A stretch of DNA of 64,000 bases, from positions 1,798,001-1,862,000 of the forward strand of contig CAVSAJ010000001.1 of NCBI GenBank assembly GCA_963725895.1. Direction: 5' to 3'. The notes below the pieces were generated by a model. The model worked only from the letters and a program-made list of their open reading frames with translations, was not told the origin of the DNA and did not search any database. This DNA is from Bog-473 sp963725895 (GTDB lineage Bacteria; Actinomycetota; Acidimicrobiia; Acidimicrobiales; RAAP-2). The position numbers were made by a program, and so were the translations under genes. This document shows, piece by piece, positions 43,537-52,149 of the stretch. Numbering within the stretch: position 1 is the stretch's first letter; each line of letters starts with the position of its first letter.

Positions 43537-44691
43537 TCAGATGTGCTTGAGCAACTCGCGGGCGATAACGACCTTTTGCACCTGGTTCGTACCTTCGTAG
43601 ATCTGCGTCACCTTGGCGTCGCGCAGGTAGCGCTCGACCGGAAAGTCCTTGGTGTATCCGTATCCGCCCAGCAGTTGCACGGCGTCGACGGTGATCGACA
43701 TCGCGGCGTCCGAGGCGAAGGCCTTGGCCATGGCGCCGAACTGGGTCAGCTCGCCGCTCGGGTCGTGGTCGACCATCGCGCAGGCGCGGTAGACGAGCGC
43801 ACGCGCGGCCTCGTTGCGCATGGCCATGTCCGCCAGCATGAACCGCAACCCCTGCAGGTCCGCAATGGGGCCGCCAAAAGCCCGGCGCTGCTTCATGTAC
43901 GTCGCCGCGGCGTCGATTGCCCCCTGCGCGATGCCGACCGCCTGCGCGCCGATCGTGGGCCGGCTGCGGTCGAGCGTGTGCATGGCCACGGTGAAGCCCT
44001 GGCCCTCCTCACCAATGCGGTGTGTGGCCGGCACTCGCACCTCGTCGAGGACGACCTCGCCCGTCGGGCTGCCCCGCATGCCCAGTTTGTCCTCGTGCTT
44101 CGCGACGTGGATGCCCCACTCCTTCTCGACGAGAAAGCACGTGATACCCCGGCTGCCGCCGTCGGGGTCCGTCTTGGCGAAGACGATGTACACGTCGGAG
44201 ATGCCGGCGTTGGTGATCCAGTATTTGGTACCCGTGATTATGTAGTCGTCTCCGTCGCGCACGGCGCGGGCGCGCATGGACGCCACGTCGCTTCCGGCAT
44301 CGGCTTCAGAGAGGCAATAGCTGGCCTGGATCTCTCCGCTGGCCACCCGCGGCATGTAGGCGCGCTTGAGCTCCTCGGATCCCCAGTTCATGACCGGGAT
44401 CATCCCGAGCTTGGAAATGAGGATGGTCAGCGAAGTCGAGGCGCACACTCGGGCCAGCTCCTCGACCGCAATCGCCTGCGTGACGTGGTCGGCCCCGGCG
44501 CCGCCATGGGCCTCGGGGATCCCGAGCGCGGGCAGCTCCATCTCCTTGCAGGCCTCGAAGGACTGCCAGGGGTACTCGGCCTTGCGGTCGACTTCGGCCG
44601 CATGGGGTGCCACCTTCTCCTCGCAGAAGGCGCGCATGGTCTGTTGGAACTCACGCTGGACGTCGGTCAGGGCGAAGGTGGAGTCGCTCAT
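43537..44691 (-). CDS. Acyl-CoA dehydrogenase
   Basis: A 384-residue enzyme close to the short/medium-chain type. LGIPEAHGGAGADHVTQAIA, the FAD region ASYCLSEADAGSDVASMRAR, TKYWITNAGISDVYIV, KLGMRGSPTGEVVLDEVRVP, QRRAFGGPIADLQGLRFMLA and the catalytic Glu in TQIYEGTNQVQKVV are all present. It would feed enoyl-CoA to the neighbouring crotonase and thiolase. A different palindrome, GAACGGCCGTTC, lies 45 bases upstream of its ATG. Confidence 0.9.
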   Translation of the reverse strand: MSDSTFALTDVQREFQQTMRAFCEEKVAPHAAEVDRKAEYPWQSFEACKEMELPALGIPEAHGGAGADHVTQAIAVEELARVCASTSLTILISKLGMIPVMNWGSEELKRAYMPRVASGEIQASYCLSEADAGSDVASMRARAVRDGDDYIITGTKYWITNAGISDVYIVFAKTDPDGGSRGITCFLVEKEWGIHVAKHEDKLGMRGSPTGEVVLDEVRVPATHRIGEEGQGFTVAMHTLDRSRPTIGAQAVGIAQGAIDAAATYMKQRRAFGGPIADLQGLRFMLADMAMRNEAARALVYRACAMVDHDPSGELTQFGAMAKAFASDAAMSITVDAVQLLGGYGYTKDFPVERYLRDAKVTQIYEGTNQVQKVVIARELLKHI

Positions 44692-44735
44692 GGTCTGGTG
44701 GAGTCCCTCATGATCACATTCTCGCAGGCCCCGCC

Positions 44736-44747
44736 GAACGGCCGTTC
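44736..44747. promoter_or_regulatory. Palindrome upstream of the acyl-CoA dehydrogenase
   Basis: GAACGGCCGTTC is a perfect 12-base palindrome. Its half-sites (GAAC/GTTC) are those of the KstR-type sites but with a spacing of four instead of two, so it is not the same operator. Possibly bound by a related TetR repressor. Confidence 0.3.
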
Positions 44748-44772
44748 AGCCTATCGACTCGCCGCATGAGCC

Positions 44773-44852
44773 GGCGGCGTCAGGAGCAGGCGGGGTCAGG
44801 AGCCGGCGGCGTCAGAAGCAGGCGGCGTCAGAAGCAGGCGGCGTCAGGCGCC
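44773..44852. repeat. 16-bp tandem repeat, five copies
   Basis: Unit GGCGGCGTCAGAAGCA is repeated five times without gaps (44773, 44789, 44805, 44821, 44837), with a few substitutions. It lies in the spacer between the dehydrogenase promoter and the end of the upstream hydrolase gene. It is not part of any convincing gene. Confidence 0.88.
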
Positions 44853-44858
44853 AGGCGA

Positions 44859-44876
44859 GACACCGGGCGAGGTGTC
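44859..44876 (-). terminator. Hairpin after the hydrolase gene
   Basis: Arms GACACC and GGTGTC enclose GGGCGA just beyond the stop of the minus-strand hydrolase (44885). No T-run; a weak terminator candidate. Confidence 0.35.
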
Positions 44877-44884
44877 GGGCGAGG

Positions 44885-45751
44885 TCAATACGCGGCGAGG
44901 TGGCGCAGCAAGAGCGCGGAGAGCTCCTGAGGGGCCATCTCGGGGATCCAGTGCGAGACGTGCTCGAGGACCTCGAAGCTGTAGGGGCCGCGCACCCACT
45001 CGGCTGTCGCTTCCGCCGCAGACCGTCCGAAGGCCTGGTCGCCGGTCGACCAAACATAGAGCGTCGGTACCGCCACCGGCGGCAGGTCGCGCAGGGTCTT
45101 CGGGTCCATCGCGCGGTACCAGTTCAATGCGGCGGAGAGCGCCCCGGGCTCGGTCAGAGCAGCCACGTACATCCGGACGTCGTCGTCGTCGAGCCCGCTT
45201 TGGGCCAGAAGCGTGGCCAGTCCGCCGCCGGCGCCGTCGGGGCCGAGGAGCAGTTGCTCGGGCACTTCGGCTACCCGGAAGGAGTCGGTCGCATCGCCTT
45301 GCGCCGTCTGGTCCGGGTCGCCGCTCAGCAACGTGTGCCGGAGCGCGAGCGGGTGCGGCGTCGAGACAACGGCGAGTGAACGCACGCGGCCGGGGTGGCG
45401 CGCCGCAGTGATCCAGGCGAGCATGCCGCCCCAGTCGTGGCCGACCAGATCGAAGGTCTCCATGTTCATGGAATCGGCCAGCGCCATGACGTCGCCAAGG
45501 AGGTGTTCGGTCGCGTAGGCGGCCACGTCAGATGGCCGCGCGCCGTAGCAATAGCCGCGCAGGTCGGGAGCGACGGCCCGGCAGCCGCCACGACCGAGAG
45601 CCCACAGCTCGTCGCGCCAGGCCCACGACGTCTGAGGGAAGCCGTGGAGGAGCAGGACGCGACGACCCTCGTGCGGGCCACAGGCGCGGCCGGTGAAGGT
45701 GAAACCGCCAGCCTCGATCTCGAGCCGGTCGATCGCCCCGATGGCGTCCAC
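44885..45751 (-). CDS. Alpha/beta hydrolase (epoxide hydrolase/dehalogenase-like)
   Basis: A 288-residue hydrolase with VLLLHGFPQTSWAWRDELWA, an Asp nucleophile in DLVGHDWGGMLAWITA and a C-terminal His in EHVSHWIPEMAPQEL. The acid region is YVWSTGDQAFG. It belongs with epoxide hydrolases and C-C bond hydrolases. The neighbouring lipid genes make a catabolic role likely. It is preceded after 15 bases by a conserved hypothetical gene on the same strand. Confidence 0.83.
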   Translation of the reverse strand: MDAIGAIDRLEIEAGGFTFTGRACGPHEGRRVLLLHGFPQTSWAWRDELWALGRGGCRAVAPDLRGYCYGARPSDVAAYATEHLLGDVMALADSMNMETFDLVGHDWGGMLAWITAARHPGRVRSLAVVSTPHPLALRHTLLSGDPDQTAQGDATDSFRVAEVPEQLLLGPDGAGGGLATLLAQSGLDDDDVRMYVAALTEPGALSAALNWYRAMDPKTLRDLPPVAVPTLYVWSTGDQAFGRSAAEATAEWVRGPYSFEVLEHVSHWIPEMAPQELSALLLRHLAAY

Positions 45752-45766
45752 AGGAACCGGGCGCGC

Positions 45767-46267
45767 CTAGGCGGCGCCGGCGCCGCCCTGGCCGATGGCC
45801 TCGTCAGGGCTGAGCCGAAGTGTCTCCTCGGGGACGGCGTCAACGAGCGCCCGCTGGGCCACGTAGTCGTGAGAGACCGAGGAGAACAGCTCCCGGCGAG
45901 CCTCACGCTGGTCCGCCGGCACGTCGGGATCGAGGAAGCGCCACAGGTTCAGCGCGAAGCGCACGTCGTAGATGCTCGGCGCGCGGCCCACGAGCGCCGA
46001 ACGCTTGGACGCGACCAACGCCACCCCGAGCACGACATCTTCCTCGGACTCACCCTCGCCGAGCGCGAGCTCGTGCTCGAATCGCTTGGCCAGCCTGAGC
46101 GCGAAGCCCGAGTCGGGCCCGGGCGTCCCGATGTTGCGCCCACGCCGCGCCGCCGGTCCTGTGAACTCCGCGGGACGCGACGTGGTCCAGGCGCCCGGTA
46201 CGTGCAGGTGCAAGGCCGGTCGCACCTGGTCCGCCTCGGCGATCGGCACGAACGTGGGCTGCGTCAT
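45767..46267 (-). CDS. Conserved hypothetical protein
   Basis: A 166-residue soluble protein with no domain I can name. Visible segments are FVPIAEADQVRPALHLHVPG, PAEFTGPAARRGRNIGTPGP, SGFALRLAKRFEHELALGEG and IYDVRFALNLWRFLDPDVP, the last helix being Trp- and Arg-containing. No signal peptide, membrane helix or metal motif is seen. Coding is well supported by residue composition and by tight spacing to the hydrolase gene (15 bases). Confidence 0.6.
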   Translation of the reverse strand: MTQPTFVPIAEADQVRPALHLHVPGAWTTSRPAEFTGPAARRGRNIGTPGPDSGFALRLAKRFEHELALGEGESEEDVVLGVALVASKRSALVGRAPSIYDVRFALNLWRFLDPDVPADQREARRELFSSVSHDYVAQRALVDAVPEETLRLSPDEAIGQGGAGAA

Positions 46268-46542
46268 GCGCCGGAGGTTAGCCGAGTGCCTGAGGCGGCG
46301 GTGAGTCGCAGGCGGTCGGGAAATCGCTGTGCGGAATCACAACTCGGTGTCGAGTACTCATAGACCGTCTTCGCACGATCAGAGCGATTTCTGGACACTC
46401 CGGCCGGTTCGAGGTGACGCTGTTCGAATGCGAAAACCGCCTCGGTGTCAATGAACACCTGGAAAGGCCACCGAGCCGAGCGCGGTGTGAGATATTCGAC
46501 GCTATTGTCCGGTCGCCGACTCCGGCATCATCAGAGGTCCCG
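46268..46542. other. Divergent spacer before the GH76 gene
   Basis: About 275 bases of lower GC, upstream of genes on both strands. No gene or clear operator is seen. An AGAGG element at 46532 is the likely ribosome binding site of the GH76 gene. Confidence 0.4.
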
Positions 46543-47739
46543 ATGATCCCTCCTGCGCCCTCAGGCAAGTGCAATGTCCAGCGTGGGTGGCTTTCTCGGG
46601 TCGGCTACCTGACCGGCGCGGTCCTCGGGTGCGCGGTTGTGCTTGCCGCCCTCGCGCCAGCTGGTGCAGCTCAGATCTCACAATCCGCGGCCGCCACGGA
46701 CCAGCAAGAGGCGGTCAGCACTTTTCAAGCACTGCAGCAGAACCTGTACCAGAGCAGTTCCGAGCTCTACAGCGGATCGCCAACGAACACGTGCGGCAGC
46801 TATTCGTGCCTGTGGCCCTTCACCAACGCGACGGCAGGGACGGTTTTCCTCTACGGCACACCGGGTGGTTCGCGCTACCTGAAGAAGGTGGCGGCGCGTC
46901 TGGTCGGCCTCGGCCACTATGCCGACCCGACAGAGATCTCGCCCTCGGGAACGCCCCAACCTCCGGCCTACCAGTCGGCGGTCGCTCCGCCACTCGGTCC
47001 GGGCGGCGCCACGTACTACGACGACAACGGGTGGGTCGGGCTCGACCTCATACACGCCTATCACCTGACCTCGAACGCAGCCGACCTCACGTTGGCTCAG
47101 GACGAATTCAACTTCGCCATCTCGGGGTGGGATGCGAGCACGACCGATGGCTGTCCCGGAGGGGTCTTCTGGGAAGACGTTGCCGGCAGCCAGCGCAACG
47201 CCACGGCCAACGGTGCGAACGCTGAGCTCGGGCTCGAGCTCAGCCGATTGACCGGGAACTCGTCGGATCTCACGTGGGCGACGCGCATGTATCAATGGGT
47301 GGTCACCTGCCTCGGAACACCAAGCGGCCTGTACGACGACCATGTCAATTCGGACGGCAGTCTCAACACCACGATCTGGAGCTACAACCAGGGCGTCATG
47401 GTGGGTGCGGGCGTCCTGTTGTACCGCGCGACCAGGAATGGTGCCTATCTGACCCAAGCCGAACAGACCGCCACGGCCGCGGTCGCGTATTTCGGCACGG
47501 GATCCACGCTCGTCAACCAAGGACCCGCGTTCAACGCCATCTACTTCCGCAACCTGTTCCTGCTCAACAAAGTCGCACCCAACGCTGCCTACAGCGGTGA
47601 CGCTCAGAGCTTCGCCTCGTACATGTGGACACAACGTCAGGCGGGCACTGGGCTCATCGACCCCCAGTACGGCGTGAATGGCACCGCACCCATGATCGAG
47701 ATCTATTCATTGCTGGCTGGGAGCCCACCCAGTCCTTGA
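46543..47739 (+). CDS. Secreted glycoside hydrolase family 76 protein
   Basis: A 398-residue GH76 protein, the family of endo-alpha-1,6-mannanases. I place the start at ATG 46543, giving a signal peptide with basic start and helix (VGYLTGAVLGCAVVLAALAP, then AGAAQISQ). The catalytic Asp-Asp pair is in GGATYYDDNGWVGLDLI, followed by CPGGVFWEDVAGSQRNATAN and TTIWSYNQGVMVGAGVLLYR, which line the six-helix toroid. The substrate may be alpha-1,6-mannan of fungi, or a lipomannan-like polymer of the cell itself. Confidence 0.83.
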   Translation: MIPPAPSGKCNVQRGWLSRVGYLTGAVLGCAVVLAALAPAGAAQISQSAAATDQQEAVSTFQALQQNLYQSSSELYSGSPTNTCGSYSCLWPFTNATAGTVFLYGTPGGSRYLKKVAARLVGLGHYADPTEISPSGTPQPPAYQSAVAPPLGPGGATYYDDNGWVGLDLIHAYHLTSNAADLTLAQDEFNFAISGWDASTTDGCPGGVFWEDVAGSQRNATANGANAELGLELSRLTGNSSDLTWATRMYQWVVTCLGTPSGLYDDHVNSDGSLNTTIWSYNQGVMVGAGVLLYRATRNGAYLTQAEQTATAAVAYFGTGSTLVNQGPAFNAIYFRNLFLLNKVAPNAAYSGDAQSFASYMWTQRQAGTGLIDPQYGVNGTAPMIEIYSLLAGSPPSP

Positions 47740-47758
47740 CACCGTAGGGCGGCTGTCG

Positions 47759-49453
47759 TCATCGACGGTCGAGGGGCTCGTCGCCGATCAGGCGCACGAC
47801 CGGCAAGGACACAGCCGACGGGCGGCCCGAGTCGTGGAAGACCTCCTGATCGGCCGAGAGGAGGTTCGTGCCCGTCGCCAGCGGCTCGCCCGTCCCCGCG
47901 TTACGGCAAAACATGGGGTGTGCGCCGCTCGACACCTGCAGGCGGATCCGGTGACCCGCCTTGAACGTGTTGGCCGTGGGCCACATCTCGATCTCGACCG
48001 CACGCACGCCGTCATCGTCGGCGGAGATCGACCCGGGCCGCATCCGGACCACGCCGTCGCTCAGGTTGTAGGACTTCCCCTTCTCGTTGACGTCGCACAG
48101 ACGAACCACGAAGTCGGTGTGCTCGAGCGAGGAGCGGACGTAGAGCGTGGCCGTCAGCGGGCCGATCACCGTGAGCGCCTCTCTCAGCACCGGGCTGGTG
48201 TAGGTGAGGACATCGCGGCGTTGCTCGCGGCGCCGCTGCTCCTTGCGGCCCGACGTGCCCATGTTGAGCGTGGCCCCGCCGACGGCCGGCGTCGGGTCGT
48301 GCGGGTTGTAGTGGTAGCGGTCGGGCGGGCTCTCCCCGGGCGACTCCGTGCTGAGCGTGCCCCAGCGCCCGAGGTACCAACGCCGGGTCTCTCCCGCCGG
48401 CGGCCACATGGAGAACTCTTGCCACGTGCGCGATCCCATGACGTAGACGCGCACCGCAGCTCGGGGCTCGCGGTCCTCGTGCTCGCCGAGGCGCTCCTCC
48501 CACCAGTCCGGCCCGTCGCGTACCGTCTCGGCGAAGAGGCCGGGGCTCGCGTGGGTCCACGGCCCGATCGTGAGTCGCGCCACCCTGCCGGCTCGCCGCA
48601 GCGCCTCGTAGTCGGCGACCTGGGCCAACAGGAAGAGGTCGTACCATCCGCCGATGAGACTGGCCGGTGGGACCTTGCCCAGGCGACGACCGAAGTTGAC
48701 CGGGTCCCACCACGGGTCGCCCGGCGCGCTGTGCTCGAGCCAGTCCTGGTACGCCGGCGCCGGCTCGCCGATGGCGGCGGTGTCGCACCTGCCGAGCGGC
48801 AGGACGTCGCAGGCGGCAGCCAGCGTCTTGCCGCCGGCCAGCGAGGTGCGCAGCACGGTGCGCCAGCCCTGCTCCTGGTACTTGATCTGGTACAGCCAGG
48901 CCACCGCCATCTCGAGGGCGAAGGAGCCACCGGGGTACACGATGGCGTCGCGGAAGTTTGACGAGGTGATCTGCAGCCCAAGCGCCCGCACGAAGTCCGG
49001 CGCGTCCTCGGCTATGGCCCACTGCGTCCCGCCCAAGTAGCTGCCACCCCACATGACGAGGCGCCCGTCGAACCACGGCTGGGAGGCCACCCACGCGAGC
49101 GTTGCGTGGCCATCGGCCTGCTCATGGCGCAGCGGCTCCCACTTCCCTTCGGAGCCGAACGTGGCGCGGCATGACTGGATCACCGTCTGGTACCCGCGCT
49201 CCGCGTAGAGCCGTCCCAGCGGACCCATGACCCGCCGCCCGTAGGGGGTCCGGATCAACACGGTCGGCCGGCTGCCCAGAGCCTCGCTGCCAGAAGCGGC
49301 ATGGCGCGAACCGGCCGTCGGATACCAGCGGTCGGCCAGCAGGACGGCGCCGTCGGGCATCTTGGCTGCCAGGTCGCGCTCGACCGAGACGGCGGTCGTC
49401 TTCGGCGGGGGAAGCCGGACCATCAACGCAGCGATTTGGCTCCACACGGTCAT
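47759..49453 (-). CDS. CocE/NonD family hydrolase (X-Pro dipeptidyl-peptidase-like)
   Basis: A 564-residue S15-type acyl hydrolase. The catalytic domain shows VERDLAAKMPDGAVLLADRW, TPYGRRVMGPLGRLYAERGY, the nucleophile in VMWGGSYLGGTQWAIAE and the acid/His regions GGWYDLFLLAQVADYEAL and GPWTHASPGLF. The C-terminal jelly-roll (SPVLREALTVIGPLTATLYV, then SSLEHTDFVVRLCDV) is normal. It hydrolyses esters or beta-lactam-like amides; the natural substrate is unknown. No signal peptide is seen. Confidence 0.87.
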   Translation of the reverse strand: MTVWSQIAALMVRLPPPKTTAVSVERDLAAKMPDGAVLLADRWYPTAGSRHAASGSEALGSRPTVLIRTPYGRRVMGPLGRLYAERGYQTVIQSCRATFGSEGKWEPLRHEQADGHATLAWVASQPWFDGRLVMWGGSYLGGTQWAIAEDAPDFVRALGLQITSSNFRDAIVYPGGSFALEMAVAWLYQIKYQEQGWRTVLRTSLAGGKTLAAACDVLPLGRCDTAAIGEPAPAYQDWLEHSAPGDPWWDPVNFGRRLGKVPPASLIGGWYDLFLLAQVADYEALRRAGRVARLTIGPWTHASPGLFAETVRDGPDWWEERLGEHEDREPRAAVRVYVMGSRTWQEFSMWPPAGETRRWYLGRWGTLSTESPGESPPDRYHYNPHDPTPAVGGATLNMGTSGRKEQRRREQRRDVLTYTSPVLREALTVIGPLTATLYVRSSLEHTDFVVRLCDVNEKGKSYNLSDGVVRMRPGSISADDDGVRAVEIEMWPTANTFKAGHRIRLQVSSGAHPMFCRNAGTGEPLATGTNLLSADQEVFHDSGRPSAVSLPVVRLIGDEPLDRR

Positions 49454-49515
49454 GTCCGACCCCCCTGACTATCCCCGTTTGCGTTGGCTGCCTCGTGGGC
49501 TGCGCCCGCTCGCTG

Positions 49516-51225
49516 CTAGGTCGCGTGGAGCAGCCCGAAAACGATCGAATCGTAGAGGGCCTGCCAGCTCGCCTCAATGATGTTTTCGGACACCCCGATG
49601 GTCGTCCAGGTCCGCTCGCCGTCAGTGGTGTCGACCAGGACGCGGGTGACGGCGCCGGTGCCGCGACCCGTATCGAGGACGCGGACCCGGTAGTCGGTCA
49701 GGTGGATGTGATCGAGGGCGGGAAACTTGGTCCCGATGGCGCCACGAAGCGCGCCATCGAGCGCGTTGACCGGCCCGTTGCCCTCCGCGGTCGCCACGAT
49801 GCGTTCGGTCCCCACGTGCACCTTGACCGTGGCCTCGGTGGTGACGCCGAGACCGTCCGCTCCGTCGACGTCGCCGTTCGCGTTCGGCACGTTCGCCACA
49901 CCGGGCAAGCCGTGGTCGGTAATAACACGGAAGGACTCCACCTTGAAGTAGTCGGCGGCCCAGCCGGCGGCTCGGCGCAGCAGAAGCTCGAGTGAGCCGT
50001 CGGCCACCTCGAAGTGGTAGCCCTCGTGCTCGAGACGCTTGAGTTCGTCGAGCACGCGGCCGATCACTTCGCCGTCGAGCTCGAGTCCGAGCTCGTCGGC
50101 CTTCATGGCGAGCGTCGAGCGGCCGGCCATCTCGGAGACGACCACGCGGGTGCCGTTGCCCACGAGGTTCGGCTCGACGTGCTCGTAGAGGTCCGCGCTG
50201 CGGGCCACGGCGCTGGCGTGCAGCCCGCCCTTGTGGGCGAACACCGAGTTGCCGACGTAGGGCTGCTGCGCGTTGGGCGCGATGTTGACGAGCTCGGCGA
50301 TGTGGTGCGCCACCGGGGTCAGGCGCTCCAGGCGCTCGGCTGGGATGGTGCGGATCTTGAGCTTCAGTGACAGGTTCGGAATGGCGGCCGAGAGGTCGGT
50401 GTTGCCTGCCCGCTCCCCGTAGCCGTTGATGCAGCCCTGCACCTGGGTCACGCCCGCCTGTACGGCGACCAGCGAATTGGCCACGGCGCAGCCGGCGTCG
50501 TTGTGGCAGTGGATGCCGAGCTGCGCGCTGGTGCGGGCACGCACGTCGGCCACGGCCTGGCCCACGTCGTCGGGCAACGAGCCGCCGTTGGTGTCGCAGA
50601 GCACGAGCGCCTCGGCGCCTGCCTCCTCCGCTGCGGCCAGGACGCGCATTGCGAAGTCGGGGTTGCCGCGGTAGCCGTCGAAGAAGTGCTCCGCATCGAG
50701 GAACACGCGCAGGTCGTGCTGACGGAGATAGCGCACCGAGTCGGCCACCATGGCCACGGCCTCGTCGAGCGACGTCCGCAGCGCCTCGGCGACGTGGCGG
50801 TCCCAGGACTTGGCGACGATGCACGCCACCGGCGCCCCGGCCTCGATGAGGTTGGCCAAGACCGTGTCCGTCTCCGGCTTCACGCCCGCTCGGCGGGTGG
50901 ACCCGAAGGCGACCAGCGTGGCGGTGCCGAAGTTGAGCTCCTTCTTGGCGCGGGCGAAGAACTCGACGTCCTTGGGGTTGGCGCCGGGCCAGCCGCCTTC
51001 GATGAAGGTGACGCCCAGGTGATCGAGCTGCTCGGCCACCCGGAGCTTGTCGTCGACCGTGAGCGAGAGTCCCTCCTGCTGGCTGCCGTCGCGCAGGATG
51101 GTGTCGAAGATGTCGACGGCGTCGGGAAGCTCGGGGACGTAGAAGTCGTGCGCGTGGGCGCTGTGGCCGTGCGCGTGGGTATGGGTGTTGCCGCCGTGAG
51201 CGTGGGTCTCGCCGTCAGTCGACAT
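49516..51225 (-). CDS. cimA: Citramalate synthase
   Basis: A 569-residue LeuA-superfamily enzyme that condenses pyruvate and acetyl-CoA to (R)-citramalate, the first step of a threonine-independent isoleucine route. DTILRDGSQQEGLSLTVDDK, FIEGGWPGANPKDVEFF, HCHNDAGCAVANSLVAVQAG (metal His pair) and INGYGERAGNTDLSAAIPNL define the barrel. The G-G-W-P-G-x-N-P signature is that of CimA and not LeuA. The C-terminal regulatory domain follows (about 400-569). The N-terminus has an unusual His-rich stretch (residues about 8-26). Its ATG overlaps the end of ilvE by 11 bases. Confidence 0.9.
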   Translation of the reverse strand: MSTDGETHAHGGNTHTHAHGHSAHAHDFYVPELPDAVDIFDTILRDGSQQEGLSLTVDDKLRVAEQLDHLGVTFIEGGWPGANPKDVEFFARAKKELNFGTATLVAFGSTRRAGVKPETDTVLANLIEAGAPVACIVAKSWDRHVAEALRTSLDEAVAMVADSVRYLRQHDLRVFLDAEHFFDGYRGNPDFAMRVLAAAEEAGAEALVLCDTNGGSLPDDVGQAVADVRARTSAQLGIHCHNDAGCAVANSLVAVQAGVTQVQGCINGYGERAGNTDLSAAIPNLSLKLKIRTIPAERLERLTPVAHHIAELVNIAPNAQQPYVGNSVFAHKGGLHASAVARSADLYEHVEPNLVGNGTRVVVSEMAGRSTLAMKADELGLELDGEVIGRVLDELKRLEHEGYHFEVADGSLELLLRRAAGWAADYFKVESFRVITDHGLPGVANVPNANGDVDGADGLGVTTEATVKVHVGTERIVATAEGNGPVNALDGALRGAIGTKFPALDHIHLTDYRVRVLDTGRGTGAVTRVLVDTTDGERTWTTIGVSENIIEASWQALYDSIVFGLLHAT

Positions 51226-52144
51226 AGTCGAGCCATTCCTTGTATTGGTCCACTTCGCCGCGCACCGTTGCGAAGTAGGTCTGCTGGATCTCCTTGGTGA
51301 TCTTTCCGGGTCGCCCCGCGCCGACCTGACGGTCGTCGACAGAGCAGATGGGCACGACCTCGGCGGCGGTCCCGGTCAAGAATGCCTCGTCTGCGAGGTA
51401 CAGGTCGGTACGGACGATGGGCTCGTGGCGCACCTCGTAGCCCATGTCGTGCGCGATCGTCTCGACCGAGTCCTGAGTAATGCCGTCCAGCGCGCCGGCG
51501 TCGGACGTCGGCGGCGTGACGAGGACGCCGTCGCGCACGATGAAGACGTTCTCCCCCGTGCATTCGCTGACGTTGCCGTTGGGCGCCAGAAGGATGGCCT
51601 CGTCGTAGCCGGCCTTCAGCGCTTCGACCTTGGCCAGCGACGAGTTGGCGTACATGCCGGTGCCCTTCGCCGCAGTCGGCACCGCGTTGGGGTCGTGGCG
51701 TCGCCACGAGCTGACCTTGACCGACACACCGTTGGCAATGCCCTCGTCGCCGAGGTATGTACCCCACGGCCACGCGGCCACCGACACGTTCACCGGACAT
51801 GGCAACGGGTTGAGCCCCATTTCGCCGTACCCGAGGTAGACGAGGGGGCGCAGGTAGCACCCGTCGTTGAGCGCGTTGACGCGCACCACGAGGCGGTTGG
51901 CGTCAATGATCTCGTCCACGGTGAAGGGCACGTCGATCAAGAAGACCTTCGCCGAGGCAAAGAGCCTCCGGATGTGGTCGCCCAACCGGAACACCGCGAC
52001 ACCGCGGCTGGTCGGATAGGCGCGGATGCCTTCGAAGACGCCCGAGCCGTAGTGCATCGTGTGCGTGAGCACATGCACAGTGGCGTCGGCCCAGTCGACG
52101 AGCTCGCCGTCCATCCAGATCTTCTCCGTCGGGGTGATGGGCAT
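51215..52144 (-). CDS. ilvE: Branched-chain amino acid aminotransferase
   Basis: A 309-residue fold-type IV PLP aminotransferase. VHVLTHTMHYGSGVFEGIRA, RPLVYLGYGEMGLNP, PTAAKGTGMYANSSLAKVEA (PLP Lys in the K-x-x-G-x-Y arrangement for this group), NGNVSECTGENVFIVRDGVL and DEAFLTGTAAEVVPICSVD are all present. It makes Val, Leu and Ile from their keto acids. It lies 5 bases after leuB and overlaps cimA, forming a branched-chain operon. Confidence 0.93.
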   Translation of the reverse strand: MPITPTEKIWMDGELVDWADATVHVLTHTMHYGSGVFEGIRAYPTSRGVAVFRLGDHIRRLFASAKVFLIDVPFTVDEIIDANRLVVRVNALNDGCYLRPLVYLGYGEMGLNPLPCPVNVSVAAWPWGTYLGDEGIANGVSVKVSSWRRHDPNAVPTAAKGTGMYANSSLAKVEALKAGYDEAILLAPNGNVSECTGENVFIVRDGVLVTPPTSDAGALDGITQDSVETIAHDMGYEVRHEPIVRTDLYLADEAFLTGTAAEVVPICSVDDRQVGAGRPGKITKEIQQTYFATVRGEVDQYKEWLDYVD

Positions 52145-52149
52145 GGCGG

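Noticed and set aside
42637..44769. A 710-codon plus-strand open frame
   Set aside because: It runs antisense across the thiolase and acyl-CoA dehydrogenase genes, which have complete family motifs. Long antisense frames are expected in high-GC DNA.
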